From assembly GCA_039583875.1 (NCBI GenBank), contig CM077153.1, positions 65,108,482-65,172,481 on the forward strand: DNA of 64,000 bases. The letters run 5' to 3'. Of this stretch, positions 1 to 8,539 are shown one piece after another (the stretch's first letter is position 1; each line of letters starts with the position of its first letter). The notes under the pieces were generated by a model. That model did not search any database. It was not told the DNA's origin and saw only the letters and a program-made list of their open reading frames with translations. The stretch comes from Platanthera guangdongensis (Eukaryota > Streptophyta > Magnoliopsida > Asparagales > Orchidaceae). Position numbers and translations under genes: made by a program.

Positions 1-579
1 ATGTGTTTAGATTTAATTAACTCTGAGAAGGAAATCAAACTTCTCAGAGATAAGCAAGTTAACTATGATAGCTTAGTATCAGAAAAGACAAAATTAAAAA
101 ATGAAATAGATATGTTTAGTGAACAAATCACCCTTCTGAAAGATGAATTAAATAAGGCAAAACAACTAGAAGAATCACTAAATGAAAGAAGTAAACAACT
201 AGCAGAAATCACTAACACATCCAATGCTAGATTTAATAGAAGTAGGTTAGGATTAGGTGCATCATCTAGTGAACCACCTGTTATTCAGAAAAACCACCTG
301 TTACAACCCATCAATTTTATTTCTGAGAAAGTAAAGAAGAATACTGAGCAAATATATAAAGTAAATAAAATTCTTGAACAAATTAAAACTAAGGACAAAA
401 TGGAAAAACAGAAAATACCAAATAAAAAGAAAGTTCAGCAATTTTCGTCGACCTCAGATCAACGAAAAGGGGCCAGTTCGTCGAGCCCAGATCAACAAAC
501 TCTGAACGCCAACTATAGTTATCATTATTCGTCTAACTACTATCGACGAACTTTGTATGGTTCGTCGAGCAGAGATTGA
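1..579 (+). pseudogene. C1 gag C-terminal part, coiled-coil linker (partial)
   Basis: A 192-codon open stretch whose first 75 residues are rich in K, E, L and N with heptad-like spacing, as expected for a coiled coil. The short GLGAS segment at about residue 83 resembles the (K/R)LGLG motif in the gag-protease linker of copia polyproteins. No CCHC knuckle is visible here; it would lie upstream of the window. From about base 440 the coding sequence is crowded with TTCGTCGA-type palindromes. The frame stops at 577 and similarity to a linker continues with stops to about 890. Seen directly: open frame and coil. Inferred: part of gag. No function beyond particle structure can be assigned. Confidence 0.6.
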
Positions 580-690
580 TGAACGTGGGGCGCAGAGAAT
601 GAACATGTTTATTCTCTGGGCAGAGATCGACGATCTCAACCCAATTCATTGAACTCTGGTCGATGAACTTACATAAATTCGTCGAACCAA
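440..690. repeat. TTCGTCGAA-type palindromes in C1 gag-protease linker
   Basis: Repeated short words such as TTCGTCGA, TCGACGAA and ATCGACGAT occur about every 25-60 bp. They are the same words as in the C1 LTR (38545-38840) and before C1 ORF3 (12780-12990). This is a third location of the family motif within one element. Confidence 0.6.
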
Positions 691-900
691 GGAAGACTTA
701 ACCAAAACTATAACTGTAACAAAAAATTTAATACTTCTAGGAAATCATTCAATCCCCTAGCTGACTGGACCATTCCACCTAGGAGATACCACCCGCTAGG
801 ATATAAATCCCAGCCAGAATTTTCTGTTATTTCTAGTTTCTCCTATCAGCCATACAAAGGGCCCAAGGTAACCTGGGTCAAAAATCACTAACTGTTTATA

Positions 901-1605
901 TTGCAGGTGAAAAAGTGTCCAGGGGTAAATGAAACTTGGTACCTGGACAGTGGCTGCTCCAAGCATATGACTGGCAGCAAGGACATCCTATTCAACTACA
1001 AGGCCAAATTAGGGACAAAGGTTATCTTTGGTGACTCAAAATGTGGTCAGTCAGAAGGAGTTGGAGAAGTAAAAATAGGAGCTGTCACACTCAAAAAAGT
1101 GACATATGTAAGTGGACTGAAGCATAACCTCATCTCCATAAGTCAATTATATGATGATGGTTATCAGGTATACTTTAACCCTTCTACTTGCTCTATCATT
1201 GATAAAAATAACCAAACTGTTTTAACTGGAAGTAGACAAGTAAATATTTATTTAGTAAACTTTTCTTCTACCACAAATGATATCTGCTTACTGAATTTAA
1301 CTAGTAATCAGAATGACTTATGGCATAAAAGACTAGGACATGTAAATCTGAAAAATATTGTTAGGTTATCTAAGCACAACCTTGTTAGAGGTCTACCTTC
1401 TGCTCCCTACAAGAAGGAAGGTCTTTGCAGGGTTTGTCAATTAGGCAAGCAAACTAAAACTAGTTTCAAATCAATTAATAAGAGTGATTCACCTAGTATC
1501 TTGTACCTGCTACACTTGGATCTTTTTGGACCCATAGCTGTACAACGCCTAGGAGGGAAATCTTACACTTTAGTTATAGTGGATGACTTCTCCAGGTTCA
1601 GTTGA
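901..1605 (+). pseudogene. C1 pol: protease and integrase N-terminus
   Basis: The protein reads WYLDSGCSKHMTG near its start, the copia aspartic protease active site (D-S-G). It is followed by the gag-pre-integrase block with the integrase zinc ligands: LWHKRLGHVN for the two histidines and CRVCQLGK for the two cysteines. HLDLFGP carries the first catalytic aspartate of the integrase core. The frame is broken by TGA at 1603-1605, where relatives have Trp (FSRFSW), a single TGG-to-TGA change; the same frame continues to 2721. An upstream stop near 889 separates it from the gag linker. In an active element this region would be cleaved from the polyprotein and act in the virus-like particle. It is now inactive. 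Confidence 0.85.
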
Positions 1606-2721
1606 GTATTCTTTCTGAGAACAAAGTCAGATACATTCAAAGTTCTTACAGATTTTCTCAGGACCATACAAATTGAGTTCTCTACTCATATTGCATTGAT
1701 CAGAAGTGATCATGACACAGAGTTTGAGTCTCTTCTTATGCATGAGTTCTGTGAGAAGGAAGGTATCAGGCATTGCTTCTCAGCTCCTAGAACTCCCCAA
1801 CAAAATGTGGTAGCTAAAAGGAAAAATAGGACACTCATTGAAGCTGCAGGCACATTGCTTGCTGATGCATACATGCAACTAACCTTTTGGGCAGAGGCTG
1901 TAAGCACTGCAAACTATGTCCTGAATAGGAGTTTAATTCACAAACTAAAGAATAGGACTCCCTATGAATTACTCAAAGGGAAGAAACCTAAAATTAACTA
2001 TTTTAAAGTATTTGGTTGTACATGCTATATACACAATAACAATAAGAAATACATTAGAAAGTTTGAAGCCAAGGCAGAAGTGGGAGTTTTTCTAGGATAC
2101 TCCCAAGTAAGCAAGGCTTATAGGGTATTCAATAAATCAACATTAAAAGTAGAAGAGTCAATTCATGTTTCTTTTGATGAAACTAACATGTACTGCAAGG
2201 AGAAAGAAGTTTCTATCATTAGCAACTTGCAGGTACACCACTTGTGTGAGACATTGAATGGACTAAACCTCACCCAAGAGGTTCCCACTGATCCCTCTCC
2301 ACAGGTCATTGGAGATAGTGAAGCAGATGAAGCTGAAGAACATGAGACTCAACCAACAGCAAATATAATTTCACAAGAGGAATTTATTCAAAATGCTGTT
2401 GCACAACCAACTCCACCCACTGATTTTGTTACACTTAGGGATCACCCCAGATCTCAAGTAATTGGAGACATATCAGCAGGTGTACAAATAAGGCATCAAC
2501 TCAACGAAGACTTGATGCATGCCTATTTTCTCTCTCAGGTTGAACCTCTAACCATTCATGATGCTGAGCAAGATCCCCACTGGATCCTTGCAATGCAAGA
2601 GGAACTAAATAAATTTGAGAGATGTAGAGTTTGGGATTTGGTTCCAAGACCCCAAAACTATCCAGTTATTGGAACCAAATGGGTTTCAGGAATAAGCTTG
2701 ATGCCCAAGGAGTCATTGTGA
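1606..2721 (+). pseudogene. C1 pol: integrase core and start of reverse transcriptase
   Basis: It continues the frame of the protease part. SDHDTEF carries the second catalytic aspartate. The region that normally reads QQNGVVERKNRTL instead reads QQNVVAKRKNRTL, so the catalytic glutamate is replaced by lysine (GAA/GAG to AAA), an inactivating change of the DDE triad. The copia GKKP and FGC motifs and the acidic variable linker follow, then the start of reverse transcriptase (WDLVPRP, VIGTKW). Near 2683 a T appears to be missing from a T-run (relatives read KWVFRNKLD), which shifts the frame; the protein then runs into a stop at 2719-2721. Confidence 0.85.
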
Positions 2722-3221
2722 GGAACAAGGCTAGACTTGTTACTCAAGGATATAGGCAAGAGGAAGGAATTGACTATGATCAGACCTTTGCACCAGTGGC
2801 AAGGTTGGAAGCTATAAGGATTTTCCTTGCATATGCAGCATTCAAAAGGTTCAAAGTCTTTCAAATGGATGTGAAAAGTGCCTTCTTAAATGGAGTGCTA
2901 CAAGAAGAGGTTTATGTAGAACAACCTTCAGGTTTTGTTTCTCCAACTTATCCCTCTTATGTTTTTAGATTAAATAAGGCTCTTTATGGTCTAAAGCAAG
3001 CTACAAGAGCTTGGTATGCGACCTTAGCAAGTTTATTATTAGAGCATAAATTTACAAGAGGAACTGTAGATAAAACCCTTTTCACTAGACATCATAAGGA
3101 CCAAATTTTGTTAGTACAAATCTATATAGATGACATCTTATTTGGCTCTACAGATTCAAAATTGTGCAAGAGGTTTTCTGACCTCATGCATTCTAAATTT
3201 AAAATGAGTAGCATGGGATAG
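2684..3221 (+). pseudogene. C1 pol: reverse transcriptase
   Basis: After the one-base shift near 2683 the next frame gives [27 protein letters not shown] in pieces typical of copia RT, then [11 protein letters not shown] and [11 protein letters not shown], which holds the catalytic YIDD box. The frame ends at TAG 3219-3221, where relatives have Glu (SSMGEL), a GAG-to-TAG change; the same frame then continues. RT would copy element RNA to DNA in the particle. All catalytic residues seen are kept, but the gene is interrupted on both sides. Confidence 0.85.
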
Positions 3222-4070
3222 CTTTCATATTTCCTTGGTCTCCATGTGAAACAACTCCCTGATGGCATCTTCATCTCACAAGCAAAATATGCTAAAGAAC
3301 TTCTAAAGACGTTTGGGATGGCTGATGCCTCAGCAAAGAAAACTCCCATGGCCACAAATGCTGTTGTGGACTCTGATATACCAGGAAAACCTGTAGATCA
3401 GAAATTTTATAGGGGCATTGTTGAGTCCCTATTATACCTCACAGCAAGTAGGTCAGATATTATGTTTGCTACATGCCTTTGTGCTAGGTTCCAAGTGAAC
3501 CCTAAAGAATCTCATCTAATTTTCTTAAAAAGAATTTTAAGATATATAAAGAGTTGTCCTGATCTAAGCCTATGGTATCCTGCTGAATCAGAATTTGAGT
3601 TAACTGGATACTCTGATGCTGATTTTGCTGGATGCAGGGTAGATAAAAAAGTACTTCAGGAACGTGTCAGTTCCTGGGTATGAGATTAGTATCATGGTTC
3701 TGTAAAAAGAAAACATCAGTGTCAACTTCACCTACTGAAGCATAATATATTGCAGCAGGCAGCTGTTGTTCACAGATGCTCTGGATACAGAATCAACTCC
3801 TAGATTATGGGTTCAACTTAAATAATTCAACCCTATTCTGTGATAATACTAGTACTATATCCATAACATAAAATCCAGTTCACCATAGTAGGACAAAGCA
3901 TATTGATATAAGACATCATTTCATTAGGGAGTGTGTATACAAAAATAAGATTAAGCTTGTCTATATCTACACTGATTTACAAAAAGTTGATATATTCACC
4001 AAACCCCTGGATGAGAAAAATCATGATTTCTTTCTAAATCAGCTGGAAATGATCAATGGAGAAGACTTAG
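3222..4070 (+). pseudogene. C1 pol: RNase H region
   Basis: It starts in frame with RT (YFLGLHVKQ, GKPVDQKFYRGIVESLLYL, GYSDADFAGC). Near 3643 one A seems lost from an A-run (relatives read RKSTSGTCQ), moving the rest to another frame. There SWFCKKKTSVS, TEA, YIAAGSC, TKHIDIRHHFIR and FTKPLDEK follow to about 4068, with a stop inside the TEA-YIAA segment. C2 is inserted immediately after the last recognisable residues, at the pol/ORF3 boundary. Confidence 0.8.
4066..4070. repeat. Target-site duplication of C2, left copy (CTTAG)
   Basis: CTTAG directly precedes the C2 5' LTR and is repeated at 12757-12761 directly after the 3' LTR. Confidence 0.95.
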
Positions 4071-4384
4071 TGTTGGGTATTGTATCCACAATCACCTGAA
4101 TTTGAGGAAGCCACCTGTCAAGCTAAGATGAATTCACAATGTATTTGATGAAACTTCTTAAGTTGTGCTTGCAGTTCTTCCACGCTAAGTGCACACCAAT
4201 ATCAGGGTGCAGTAGGTCAATATACACGGGTCTGCACGACGTAATCCCTCGTTGAGCAGATCAGTGTGTTGGCCTACGTGTACTCTCTCTATTGGAGTGC
4301 ACTTACTTTCAAGTACAGGGCCGTGTTTATGCAAGAGAAGACAAGGAGCACGGATGGGTCAAGGGACAGCTCTTGGGTGGAAAG

Positions 4385-4725
4385 ACGAAAATTCGTCTAA
4401 GTAAAAGTCGACGAGAATCACCAAGTGATTCTCGCCGATTCGGCGAGAATCACTAGTGATTCTCGCCGAATCGTCGAGAATCATTAGTGATTCTCGCCGA
4501 CTCCTTCCGGCTACCTCAAAATGGTGCCAAGTAAGATTCGGCGAGAATCACTGATGATTCTCGCCGAACCCGTCGCTGAGCAGGTCATGAATACCAAGTG
4601 AAAATCGTTGAGAATCAACAAGGGAATCGTCGAGAATCACTAGTGATTCTCGACGAATCGTCGAGAATCGTTAATTGATTCTCGCCGATTCGTCGAGAAT
4701 CACCAATGATTCTCGACGAATTTTA
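4385..4725. repeat. Palindrome array in C2 U3 (ATTCTCGNCGAAT / GAATCACTAGTGATTC)
   Basis: Alternating palindromes abut each other. One is GAGAATCACTAGTGATTCTC, a perfect 20-bp palindrome; the other is ATTCTCGACGAAT or ATTCTCGCCGAAT with its mirror. Copies vary slightly in the centre. The array ends about 120 bp before the TATA box. Confidence 0.9.
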
Positions 4726-4841
4726 CTTGGGGTTTTCTCTGGATGCTGCTGGACCGGATTCTGCTGCTGAACTATTTTGAACCGGATTTCAGGTTTCTAC
4801 TTGTGGGACCCACAACAGTCATATTGTTAGTATCTACAGTG

Positions 4842-4849
4842 TATAAATA
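4842..4849 (+). promoter_or_regulatory. TATA box of C2 5' LTR
   Basis: TATAAATA in the context GTGTATAAATACACGG, about 770 bp from the LTR start and downstream of the palindrome array. The same site is at 11898-11905 in the 3' LTR. Confidence 0.75.
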
Positions 4850-5712
4850 CACGGGTATTTTTGAACAGTAAAAACACGGAAAAAGATATACAAAGCAGAG
4901 CCGCGACTTGACCTAGTTCGTGAGTTTCCGCCGCCGCCTCCGTCGCCGCGCGAGAGTGTAGATCGCCGGTCGTGATCGTGTTTTCTTCCAGATCTCCGGT
5001 CGATAGAAGCCTAGCTAAGCTCAGCGTCTCACGTGTCTAACCGGAGATCTCTTGTCTCTCGATTTGTAGATCGGGAAAGTCTTCCCCATCCGAATCGATC
5101 GAGACGATTGATCCTAGTGTGACCGTTGGTAGACCTAGCTAGCTTCGCTACGAAGTTTGGATCTCTAAAGAAGTGTAGCCGCACATCGTCGTCGCCGCCG
5201 ATCTCGATCCAAGCTGCCGTTTGTATTGCCGCCGCCGGTTCCGGGGAGATCCTCTCCAAGAGAGATCTAAGGTTGTAGACTCTTCGTTGACTTCACGAAC
5301 ACATCGTCGAACGAAGAGGAACACCGTAGTCTCCAAACGAAGTTTGTATCTCGTGTACATTCTATTTTACTTTTGTTGTAAAGGAACGATTGTTCCGTGT
5401 TGTAAGGGTTGGGTACAACCCGGTTTGTGGGAGTGTTGACTCCTATGTGTGGAAGGGTTCCTTCCGTTAGTGCAAGGATTGGATTTCAATCCTGTTGGAG
5501 AAGTGACCGAGTCGTCCCTTGTTGGGAGATAGGTCGAAGGGGGAAAGTGGATGTACCCAAGTCGGGGAACCACTATAAATTGCCTGTGTATTCTGTGTGC
5601 TGTGCTTTTTATTTTTATTGTGCAGGTACATTCGTAAATTCCGCAAAAGCATTGCTCGTCACCTATTCCCCCCCCATAGGTGAACTTTGTTGACACTAGG
5701 TGGACTTTCAAG

Positions 5713-5728
5713 TGGTATCAGAGCCAGG
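5713..5728 (+). other. C2 primer binding site (initiator tRNA-Met)
   Basis: TGGTATCAGAGCCAGG begins two bases after the LTR end. TGGTATCAGAG is complementary to the 3' end of plant initiator tRNA-Met. Confidence 0.9.
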
Positions 5729-5784
5729 TTGCTCATCAAAAAGGTTAACACCTTGAGTAGAATCCTGCCACCAGTGTCAAAAGC

Positions 5785-7356
5785 ATGGAGCTGGATTATG
5801 AGATATCGCCACTCAAACTCCCCGCTTGCACAAAGAATTATTATCCCATCTGGAGGATGAGAGTGTCGTTTCACTTGGATGCTATCGATCCTCGAGCATC
5901 CTTCATCCTGGAAGAGGGTCCGTTTATTCCCATGAAGACCTCCAACTCTGGGATCCAAGTGCCCATGTGCATTGCTGAGATGTCAGAGACGGAACTGTCA
6001 CTATTTAACTTGGACGAGAGGATTCGTCAAATTATCTTGGATATCTGGTCTGGAGCTTCTCGCTCTAGATTAGAAAAATGCAGGACGGCTAAATCCATGT
6101 GGGTGATGATCTCCGAGTTGATGGGGGAGTCAGAGAAAGGTGGAATTTGCTGTCAACCAGAGGATGAAGCCTATGTGGGGGTCCTCACCTCTGAAGATGA
6201 AGACAAGCATCTCTCGGACAGCATCAGAGCTCCAGTGTCCGTGTCTGAGACTGATGAGACCAGTGAGGAAAGCAGCTCTGATGAGGATGACGCAATGGTC
6301 ACTGGCTTGAATGACAATAACACTGAAGAGCAAGTAACTTCCTCATCCTGCCCCATCTCTTTTGAACCTTCTGAAGACAGGAACTGCTTTCCTCCAGAAG
6401 ATTCTGATTCTCTGAAGAGAGCCCTTCAGTCAAGCAACCTACTTGCTGAGGAGCAAGCTCAAGAGATTGCTCGACTGAAGATCTTGTTGGTTCTCCAATT
6501 GGCGTCCAACAAGGTCAAAGACTCTAAGATCTCAGCTCTAGAGAGTAGTCTAGAGAATGAGAAACTAATAGTATCAAACTTTTCCAAAGTTGATGCTATA
6601 AAGAGAAAGCAAGAAAACGGGTGGATCTCCCGGATTATCAATTCGTGGAGAAATGGGGAAACGGTATTCCGACCCCCCACTCCAAGCAGGAAGACAACTC
6701 ATCATGCCTTCAGGTATGACCACAAGAATAGTCGTGGTCACTGCAAGGGTGATCTGTCCCCATGTGGAGACACCCAGAGTGCAAGGGCCGTCGTGGCCAC
6801 TCATGAGAGAACACCAAAGGCTCATTTTGAGCCCTTTGTATTCACTGCCACTGCCTCAACTCGGTGTGAATCTGCATGTCCTAGCTCACAGAACACTTCT
6901 CACCACCCGAGGACACAGGATAGGGAGGTTAGAAGTCATGGTGTAAGTTTTCATGGGGCCTCTGAAAGGGGGATGCCTGAAAGGAGGGCACCACCTTCCC
7001 GGCCTCATGACGCTCACAACATGCATTCCTTCCACCCTTCCACGTGTCACGATGGAAGAGGAAATTTTGTGAGGAGATCATGCTCTATCCCGTTTAGACC
7101 TAGGACCGTGACTACCTCAGTCACTAGATCAGGTCAGAAACGGCGATACAACATTCACCCATGTTGGTGCTGTGGCAAAGTGGGACACTTTGCCATCGAC
7201 TGTTGGCACAACCCCTCTGTGCCAAAGGCAAGGGCTTATCCACATTCACGGGACAGAGGTAGTCTTCCTGACAGGTTTTCTGGGGGAAGGCAGTCGAGTG
7301 CTTATGCTAACAGGAACCTAGGACCCAATATGATTTGGGTTCCTAAGGTAAGATAA
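5785..7356 (+). CDS. C2 Gag-like protein with one CCHC knuckle, shortened capsid domain
   Basis: A 523-codon open frame, ATG 57 bp after the primer site. Residues 1-110 match the start of the copia UBN2/DUF4219-type gag (YYPIWRMRVSFHLDA, EGPFIPMK, CRTAKSMWVMISELM). At about residue 113 the domain stops abruptly; its usual second half (the KSLLNQEYESF region seen in C3) is missing, and an acidic segment follows. Residues about 200-275 look like a coiled coil. A histidine-rich linker leads to CWCCGKVGHFAIDC (about 461-474), a complete C-X2-C-X4-H-X4-C nucleic-acid-binding knuckle. The end, GPNMIWVPKVR, is where protease would begin in a full-length relative. It would form or join virus-like particles and bind RNA. 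The frame is intact, which is notable beside the pol loss. Confidence 0.85.
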   Translation: MELDYEISPLKLPACTKNYYPIWRMRVSFHLDAIDPRASFILEEGPFIPMKTSNSGIQVPMCIAEMSETELSLFNLDERIRQIILDIWSGASRSRLEKCRTAKSMWVMISELMGESEKGGICCQPEDEAYVGVLTSEDEDKHLSDSIRAPVSVSETDETSEESSSDEDDAMVTGLNDNNTEEQVTSSSCPISFEPSEDRNCFPPEDSDSLKRALQSSNLLAEEQAQEIARLKILLVLQLASNKVKDSKISALESSLENEKLIVSNFSKVDAIKRKQENGWISRIINSWRNGETVFRPPTPSRKTTHHAFRYDHKNSRGHCKGDLSPCGDTQSARAVVATHERTPKAHFEPFVFTATASTRCESACPSSQNTSHHPRTQDREVRSHGVSFHGASERGMPERRAPPSRPHDAHNMHSFHPSTCHDGRGNFVRRSCSIPFRPRTVTTSVTRSGQKRRYNIHPCWCCGKVGHFAIDCWHNPSVPKARAYPHSRDRGSLPDRFSGGRQSSAYANRNLGPNMIWVPKVR

Positions 7357-7905
7357 TTCTTTCTTGCAGGGTAGTCTAGGTTCCCGTAAATATGAGGGGA
7401 ACTAGACAATAGGTGTTCCAAGACTGAATTGGAACATGCATCTGGAATAACAGAAGTGATATCTCCATAGGCATTCTAACATCGAGCACCTGGTATATTA
7501 TAGTCAGAGAGACTAAATGTTAATTCTCATAATCCCAGGTACTTTTGATCAGTTCAAGGACTTGTGTCATATTGCATCCACATTTACACATATATCTCTA
7601 TCTATATGTATATTTATACTTATGCTTATACATGTATGTGTGCACATCTAAGGATAGGTTAACTCGATACATACAAACCTTTTGCACATCAATGAAGAGT
7701 TAACGAAGATATGTCATTGTGAATCTCGACAACTCACAATTGACATCAAGAAGTGTTTGGAAAAGCCTCGCTCAAACCCAATTAGATTGGCTTTAATATA
7801 TATATATATTTATCATTTTTAAATTTGACTTGACATCAGAAGAATTCGAAAATGTTGCAATGCCTCTTAACTTGAAGATTCCTAGTAAAGAAACCTTTCG
7901 ATTTC
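7357..7905 (+). other. C2 non-coding segment after gag
   Basis: About 550 bp with no recognisable coding remnant on either strand. It is AT-rich, with a short run of alternating TA at about 7796-7811. No pol motif survives. It probably marks where pol has been replaced or lost. Confidence 0.6.
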
Positions 7906-8280
7906 GACTTAGACAAATCCCGCCGACCTTTCGTTTCCCCGGGAAACCTACCGCAGCATACTCGTCGAATGAGCTGAAATCCCGCCGACCCTTTATATAC
8001 TTAGAACCCCGCCGACCCTTCGCCTTCCATAAGAATCTCGCCGAAGGAGCAAATCCCGCCGCACTTCACAGTAAAGCTCGCCGAATCCCGCAGGAAAGCT
8101 CGCCAAAGCTCGCCAAATCCCGCAAGAGTTCCTCCGCCGCCTCTTCCCTTACCCGCCGACTCGCCGAAACCCGCAGGAAAGCCGCATCCTCCCCCGGTCT
8201 CTCGCCGACTCCTGCAAACATCTCGCCGAACCGATCTCCATCGAAAGTCTCCTGCTGATTCCCGCCGATCTCCTAATCGT
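7906..8280 (+). repeat. CCCGCCGA / CTCGCCGAA repeats before C2 ORF3
   Basis: Dense short repeats (CCCGCCGACC, AATCTCGCCGAA, AAGCTCGCCGAA, AATCCCGCAGGAAAG) resemble the right half of the LTR palindrome ATTCTCGCCGAAT, but mostly as one arm rather than full palindromes. They lie 260-630 bp before the ORF3 ATG. A TATA-like TTTATATA is at 7992-7999. Any apparent reading frame here is low-complexity repeat. Confidence 0.7.
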
Positions 8281-8440
8281 CTTCCCCTTTCATCGTTGCT
8301 CACCGCAAGTTTCCCGCAGGACGCTCACCTTGCTCTTGGAAGCTCTTCCGGTTTCGAGTCTTGCCACCAGGAATTTCTCGGCGTACACTCATCGGGTGTC
8401 CCTCGTCTTCATCGCACTAACCCACCGTCTACACCTTTAG

Positions 8441-8532
8441 GTAACCCTCCCTCACCCTTACTTGGACTTGATCGCTAGTGTCGCATCCTTTTTGATTTTT
8501 GATTAAGCGTAGAATAGAGCTTCTCTCCTTAG
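8441..8532 (+). other. Possible 92-nt intron in the C2 ORF3 leader
   Basis: TTTAG|GTAACC gives a donor and TTCTCTCCTTAG an acceptor with a T-rich tract; the ORF3 ATG follows 7 nt later at 8540. The spacing and T content fit a plant 5' UTR intron. This is inference from sequence only. Confidence 0.4.
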
Positions 8533-8539
8533 ATCTGCA

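Larger units (their letters stand above)
4071..5710 (+). repeat. C2 5' LTR
   Basis: Starts TGTTGGGTATTG and ends GGACTTTCA. U3 contains an array of CG-rich palindromes at about 4400-4725. A TATA box (TATAAATA) lies at 4842-4849, with a GC-rich transcribed leader after it. The block AAAGTGGATGTACCC then GGGGAACCACTATAAATT (about 5546-5581) and the C-tract hairpin near 5660-5680 are shared with all other copia LTRs here. Compared with the 3' LTR it has one extra palindrome unit of about 31 bp and an extra 12 bp of CCGCCG-type repeat. Confidence 0.95.

Noticed and set aside
5029..5711. Short open frames in the C2 LTR leader (arginine-rich), repeated at 12411-12725 and 61300-61638
   Set aside because: They occur in each LTR copy because the sequence is repeated; frames are not kept between copies and no domain is visible.
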